Assembly (NCBI RefSeq): GCF_020216685.1
Contig: NZ_JAIWNS010000111.1
Location: 1-19,279 of the forward strand
DNA length: 19,279 nucleotides
Direction: 5' to 3'
From: Methanospirillum hungatei
GTDB taxonomy: Archaea; Halobacteriota; Methanomicrobia; Methanomicrobiales; Methanospirillaceae
Shown: piece by piece, positions 15,781 through 19,279 of the stretch
Layout: each line of letters starts with the position of its first letter
Position numbering within the stretch: the first letter of the stretch is position 1
Translations under genes and position numbers: made by a program
Notes under the pieces: model-generated
Databases searched by the model: none
What the model was told of the DNA's origin: nothing
Seen by the model: only the letters and a program-made list of their open reading frames with translations

Positions 15781-17841
15781 ATGAGTGAAAATTCAGAAAT
15801 AATGAAATATGTGGCAACCACTTGTCCCTACTGTGGTGTTGGTTGTACATTAAACCTGGTTGTTAGTAATGGTAAGGTCGTTGGTGTTGAGCCAAACCAG
15901 AGATCTCCCATCAATGAAGGAAAACTTTGTCCAAAGGGAGTTACCTGCTGGGAACACATACACAGCCCTGACCGTCTGACCACTCCCTTGATTAAAAAGG
16001 ACGGAAAGTTTATTGAGGCATCCTGGGATGAGGCACTAGATCTCGTTGCAAAGAACCTTAAGGCCATCTACGACAAACATGGCCCAAAAGGACTTGGATT
16101 CCAGACCTCCTGTAGAACCGTCAATGAAGATTGCTATATATTCCAGAAGTTCGCACGTGTTGGATTCAAGACAAACAACGTTGACAATTGTGCCCGGATC
16201 TGTCACGGACCATCTGTTGCAGGTCTTTCACTCTCCTTTGGTTCTGGTGCAGCAACAAATGGTTTTGAAGATGCACTGAACGCCGATTTAATTCTCATCT
16301 GGGGATCAAATGCAGTCGAAGCACATCCCCTGGCAGGTCGTCGGATTGCACAGGCGAAGAAGAAAGGCATACAGATTATTGCCGTTGACCCACGGTACAC
16401 GATGACTGCCCGTTTGGCCGACACATATGTGCGGTTTAATCCATCAACCCATATCGCCCTTGCAAACTCTATGATGTACTGGATCATCAAAGAGGGCCTT
16501 GAAGATAAAAAATTCATTCAAGATCGTGTCAACGGGTTTGAAGATCTCAAGAAGACGGTTGAGAACTACGCCGATGCAGAAGCAATCCATGGGGTTCCCC
16601 TTGATGTTGTAAAAGATATTGCATTCAGATATGCAAAGGCAAAGAATGCAGTTATCATCTACTGTCTTGGAATCACTGAACTTACCACAGGTACTGATAA
16701 TGTTAGATCCATGGGTAATCTTGCTCTTCTGACTGGAAACGTTGGTCGTGAGGGAGTAGGAGTCAACCCCCTTCGTGGTCAGAACAATGTGCAGGGAGCA
16801 TGTGACATGGGTGCATACCCGAATGTCTACTCTGGTTACCAGAAATGTGAAGTTGCAGAAAACCGTGCGAAGATGGAGAAGGCATGGAGTGTGACTAATC
16901 TCCCGGACTGGTACGGAGCAACCCTCACAGAACAGATCAACCAGTGCGGCGATGAGATCAAGGGAATGTATATCCTCGGTCTGAACCCCGTTGTAACCTA
17001 TCCAAGTTCTAACCATGTTAAAGCACAGTTGGAAAAGCTTGACTTCCTCGTTGTACAAGATATATTTTTCACGGAAACCTGTCAATATGCAGATGTCATA
17101 CTTCCAGGAGCCTGTTTTGCAGAGAAAGACGGAACCTTCACCAGTGGAGAACGCCGTATTAACCGGGTCAGAAAAGCAGTCAATCCACCAGGTCAGGCAA
17201 AAGAAGATATTCACATCATCTCTGAACTCGCTGCAAAGATGGGCTTTAAAGGTTTTGAACTTCCGACTGCAAAGGATGTATGGGATGACATGCGGGCGGT
17301 AACTCCGTCCATGTTCGGAGCAACCTACGAAAAACTTGAGAGGCCTGAAGGGATCTGCTGGCCATGTCCAACAGAGGAGCACCCGGGAACCCCAATTCTG
17401 CATCGGGAAAAGTTTGCTACTGCAGACGGCAAGGGTAATCTCTTTGGAATTGATTACCGGCCGCCAGCAGAAGTTGCTGATGCTGAGTATCCGTTCACCC
17501 TCATGACCGGACGGCTTATCTTCCACTATCATTCCAGAACCCAGACGGATCGTGCTGCTGACCTGCACCGCGAGGTTCCTGAATCATATGCCCAGATCAA
17601 TATTGAGGATGCACGTCGTCTTGGTATTAAGAACAATGAGTACATCAAGCTGAAAAGCCGCCGTGGAGAGACCACAACACTCGCACGTGTCACCGATGAA
17701 GTCGCTCCAGGTGTTGTGTACATGACCATGCACTTTGCCGATGGTGTCAATAACCTGACCAACACCGTTCTTGATCCAATGTCCAAGATGCCGGAGCTCA
17801 AGCATTGTGCCATATCAATTGAAAAGGTTGGAGGGAACTAA
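15781..17841 (+). CDS. fdhA: Formate dehydrogenase alpha subunit (catalytic, Cys-type), intact copy
   Basis: 686 aa, full length. It catalyses formate oxidation to CO2 at a Mo- or W-bis-pyranopterin guanine dinucleotide centre. N-terminal 4Fe-4S ligands are C15, C18, C22 (CPYCGVGC) and C50 (GKLCPKG). Catalytic C141-H142 lies in NCARICHGPSVAGLS, at the place of the Sec-His of E. coli FdhF, so this is a cysteine enzyme. Other family segments are LIWGSNAVEAHPLAGRR, GLNPVVTYP, TETCQYADVILPG, TSGERRINRVRKA, and the C-terminal cap MTGRLIFHYHSRTQTDR and MHFADGVNNLTNTVLDP. There is no Tat or Sec signal, so it is cytoplasmic. fdhB2 follows after one base. In Methanomicrobiales FdhAB supplies F420H2 and can attach to heterodisulfide reductase (family knowledge). 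Translation is probably gated by the leader hairpin. Start ATG 15781 with GGTGA at 15773. Confidence 0.97.
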   Translation: MSENSEIMKYVATTCPYCGVGCTLNLVVSNGKVVGVEPNQRSPINEGKLCPKGVTCWEHIHSPDRLTTPLIKKDGKFIEASWDEALDLVAKNLKAIYDKHGPKGLGFQTSCRTVNEDCYIFQKFARVGFKTNNVDNCARICHGPSVAGLSLSFGSGAATNGFEDALNADLILIWGSNAVEAHPLAGRRIAQAKKKGIQIIAVDPRYTMTARLADTYVRFNPSTHIALANSMMYWIIKEGLEDKKFIQDRVNGFEDLKKTVENYADAEAIHGVPLDVVKDIAFRYAKAKNAVIIYCLGITELTTGTDNVRSMGNLALLTGNVGREGVGVNPLRGQNNVQGACDMGAYPNVYSGYQKCEVAENRAKMEKAWSVTNLPDWYGATLTEQINQCGDEIKGMYILGLNPVVTYPSSNHVKAQLEKLDFLVVQDIFFTETCQYADVILPGACFAEKDGTFTSGERRINRVRKAVNPPGQAKEDIHIISELAAKMGFKGFELPTAKDVWDDMRAVTPSMFGATYEKLERPEGICWPCPTEEHPGTPILHREKFATADGKGNLFGIDYRPPAEVADAEYPFTLMTGRLIFHYHSRTQTDRAADLHREVPESYAQINIEDARRLGIKNNEYIKLKSRRGETTTLARVTDEVAPGVVYMTMHFADGVNNLTNTVLDPMSKMPELKHCAISIEKVGGN

Positions 17842-17842
17842 A

Positions 17843-19087
17843 ATGGCAGCTAAAGGTGATATGCTCTATGCTTGGGCAAAGGACGCAGAAATCCAGAAGA
17901 AAGGAGAGTGTGGTGGAGCAGTCACAGCACTTTTAAAACATGCCCTTGAAGCAAAAATGGTCGATGCTGTAGTTGCCATCAAGAAGGGCAAAGATCTGTA
18001 TGATGCAGTACCGACCGTCATTACCAATCCTGAAGACATCATCCAGACCGCCGGGTCATTGCATTGTGGCACACTCCTTATCCCTAAACTGATCAAGAAA
18101 TATCTGAACGGTGCAAAGGATATGAAGCTCGCAGTCACCTGTAAGGGCTGTGATGCTATGGCATTCTATGAGCTGGCAAAGCGGAACCAGATAAACCTTG
18201 ATAACATCATCATGATCGGTGTCAACTGTGGAGGTTCCGTAAGTCCTGTTACAGCACGAAAGATGATTTCAAACAAGTTTGGTGTTGACCCTGACACGGT
18301 TCATAAGGAAGAGATTGACAAGGGTCAGTTCATCATAGAGTATGAAGGTGGACACAAGGGCATAAAGATCGATGAGCTTGAAGAGGAAGGATATGGTCGG
18401 CGTTCCAACTGCCGACGCTGTAAGATGAAAATCCCCCGTCAGGCAGATATTGCAGCAGGAAATTGGGGAGTCATCGGAGATAAGGCAGGTAAGGCAACAT
18501 TCCTTGAGATCTGTTCAGAGAAGGGTGCAAACCTTGTAAACAGTGCTCAGTCAAAGGGTGCTCTTGAGATCTCTCCTGCTGATCCAAAGGGTATTGATAT
18601 CCGAGCGAAAGTCGAGAAGGCAATGTTCAACCTTGGTGATGAGTGGAGACACCGTGACTTTGAGGGCATGGGTAAAGGCAAGGACCGTCTGAAACTCATG
18701 ATGTCGGAGTCTTTAAAATGCATCAAATGTTATGCCTGTGTTGAAGCATGTCCAATCTGCTATTGTATCGAGTGTTCTACCAAGAAGCCCTGGTACATTG
18801 CTCCCGGTGTTCTGCCAACCAGCTTCATGTTCCACCTGATAAGGTTTGCACATGTTTCAGACTCCTGTATCAATTGTGGTCAGTGTGAGGAACTTTGTCC
18901 AATGGAAATCCCGAATGCCCTTTTCATGCACTCTCAACAGGTTGAGATAGAGAAGATGTTTGGCCATATCCCGGGCCAGGATATGACGCCTCCAATTCAT
19001 GCCTTTGTTGAGGAAAAAGCAGAACGTGCACGTCTCGATGCAACTGGCACCGATTCAATATACACCAATATCTTTACGGATGAATAA
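17843..19087 (+). CDS. fdhB: Formate dehydrogenase beta subunit (F420-reducing), intact copy
   Basis: 414 aa from ATG 17843. A strong GGAGG site lies about 8 bases upstream inside the end of fdhA2; a longer frame from 17771 is only read-through of fdhA2 sequence. FrhB/FdhB family flavoprotein that takes electrons from FdhA and reduces coenzyme F420 with FAD. It has KKGECGGAVTALLKHALE (C23), LHCGTLLIPKLIKKYL, CKGCDAMAFYE, MIGVNCGGSVSP, and GRRSNCRRCKMKIPRQADIAAGNWG with its cluster-binding cysteines. The C-terminal part has two ferredoxin-like 4Fe-4S motifs: C293, C296, C299, C303 (CIKCYACVEACP) and C342, C345, C348, C352 (CINCGQCEELCP). It also has CYCIEC after the first motif and a charged tail. 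All motifs lost or changed in copy 1 are present here, so this is the likely functional partner of FdhA2. Confidence 0.96.
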   Translation: MAAKGDMLYAWAKDAEIQKKGECGGAVTALLKHALEAKMVDAVVAIKKGKDLYDAVPTVITNPEDIIQTAGSLHCGTLLIPKLIKKYLNGAKDMKLAVTCKGCDAMAFYELAKRNQINLDNIIMIGVNCGGSVSPVTARKMISNKFGVDPDTVHKEEIDKGQFIIEYEGGHKGIKIDELEEEGYGRRSNCRRCKMKIPRQADIAAGNWGVIGDKAGKATFLEICSEKGANLVNSAQSKGALEISPADPKGIDIRAKVEKAMFNLGDEWRHRDFEGMGKGKDRLKLMMSESLKCIKCYACVEACPICYCIECSTKKPWYIAPGVLPTSFMFHLIRFAHVSDSCINCGQCEELCPMEIPNALFMHSQQVEIEKMFGHIPGQDMTPPIHAFVEEKAERARLDATGTDSIYTNIFTDE

Positions 19088-19095
19088 TCCGAACC

Positions 19096-19102
19096 TTTTT
19101 TT
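19096..19102 (+). terminator. fdhB: T-run terminator after fdhB2
   Basis: Seven T residues nine bases after the fdhB2 stop, the usual archaeal arrangement. Read-through into the gene at 19174 cannot be excluded. Confidence 0.45.
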
Positions 19103-19173
19103 CCTATTAGTTCCAGTATTTCACAGAGGCCTGAAATTTTCTTTCCCTCTCTTTTCCTGCCCGGGTGACAGAA

Positions 19174-19279
19174 ATGACACAAAATGACGAGACCCAAAAA
19201 ATAACAAAAGAATATCAGGTAATCAAAGCTCATGGAACTGAAATTTGGGAAACTACCGTCGAGGTATGTACTGAGTCAA
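19174..19279 (+). CDS. N-terminus of a gene cut by the window end, possibly FdhD
   Basis: ATG 19174 is preceded by GGGTGA at 19163-19168, and the frame stays open for 35 codons to the end (MTQNDETQKITKEYQVIK, then AHGTEIWETTVEVCTES). The pattern of a polar start, then a strand and an E-x-x-x-E stretch resembles the region just before the first NG turn of FdhD. FdhD is the sulfurtransferase that sulfurates the Mo-bisPGD of formate dehydrogenase, and it would fit the neighbourhood. Too little is visible to be sure. As sequence alone it is a short hydrophilic N-terminus without signal peptide, so a cytoplasmic protein. Confidence 0.5.
   Translation, partial: MTQNDETQKITKEYQVIKAHGTEIWETTVEVCTES

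Larger units (their letters stand above)
12279..19087 (+). repeat. fdhAB: Tandem duplication of the fdhAB operon
   Basis: The units 12279-15487 and 15781-19087 encode the same two proteins in the same order with the same one-base gap between A and B. Protein identity is high over the whole of FdhA and most of FdhB, while many third codon positions differ, so this is not a very recent duplication. The 293 bases between the units and the 1 kb before the first share only the RBS region and a 12-base element. Confidence 0.9.

Noticed and set aside
15564..15821. 85-codon frame on the minus strand across the fdhA2 leader
   Set aside because: It overlaps the promoter, the hairpins and the start of fdhA2; no recognisable protein features.
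16444..17568. 374-codon open frame on the minus strand inside fdhA2
   Set aside because: It is antisense to highly conserved FdhA codons, Cys- and Ser-rich with no family pattern: a shadow of codon bias.
17771..17842. Upstream start extending FdhB2 by 24 residues
   Set aside because: These codons overlap the fdhA2 coding sequence out of frame; ATG 17843 has a strong GGAGG site and matches the start of fdhB1.

Overview
The window reads as a hydrogenotrophic, formate-using methanogenic archaeon of the Methanomicrobiales, most like Methanospirillum (genus-level inference, no database search). The reasons are two F420-type formate dehydrogenase operons (fdhA plus an FrhB-like fdhB), ribosome binding sites of the form GGTGA, TATA boxes with T-run terminators, and PAS-rich soluble sensory proteins typical of that group. 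No rRNA, tRNA, CRISPR array or insertion sequence was seen.

Layout. 1-2429: the 3' part of a soluble PAS/HAMP-like methyl-accepting chemotaxis transducer, followed by a stand-alone receiver protein. 2570-5409: two drug-efflux type transporters (14-TM MFS, then MATE) in tandem. 5582-6436: a ModD-like phosphoribosyltransferase homologue linked by family to molybdenum metabolism. 6563-8030: a secreted-type protein of unknown function, broken by a frameshift in an A8 run and probably by two compensating indels that put its signal peptide in the wrong frame. 8162-11281: a large soluble REC-PASx5-HisKA-HATPase kinase. 11282-12278: about 1 kb with no credible gene, ending in a structured leader. 12279-15487: fdhA1-fdhB1, carrying at least three disabling lesions. 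15488-15780: a second structured leader. 15781-19087: intact fdhA2-fdhB2. 19174-end: the start of another gene, possibly fdhD.

How it fits together. FdhA (Mo/W-bisPGD, Cys-type) oxidises formate and FdhB passes the electrons to coenzyme F420. The two operons are a tandem duplication in which the upstream copy appears dead or dying and the downstream copy complete. ModD and a possible FdhD would fit cofactor supply and maturation for the same enzyme.

The most interesting signal lies in the non-coding leaders of the two fdhA copies. Both place the ribosome binding site in a hairpin whose pairing is kept although its 5' arm has diverged. Both also carry further stem-loops upstream. In leader 1 the anti-RBS arm can instead pair with upstream segments, the layout of an RNA switch. 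In leader 2 two perfect hairpins abut inside a short closing stem (three-way junction). An identical 12-base element lies upstream of both leaders. These structures were found by eye and have not been folded or tested.
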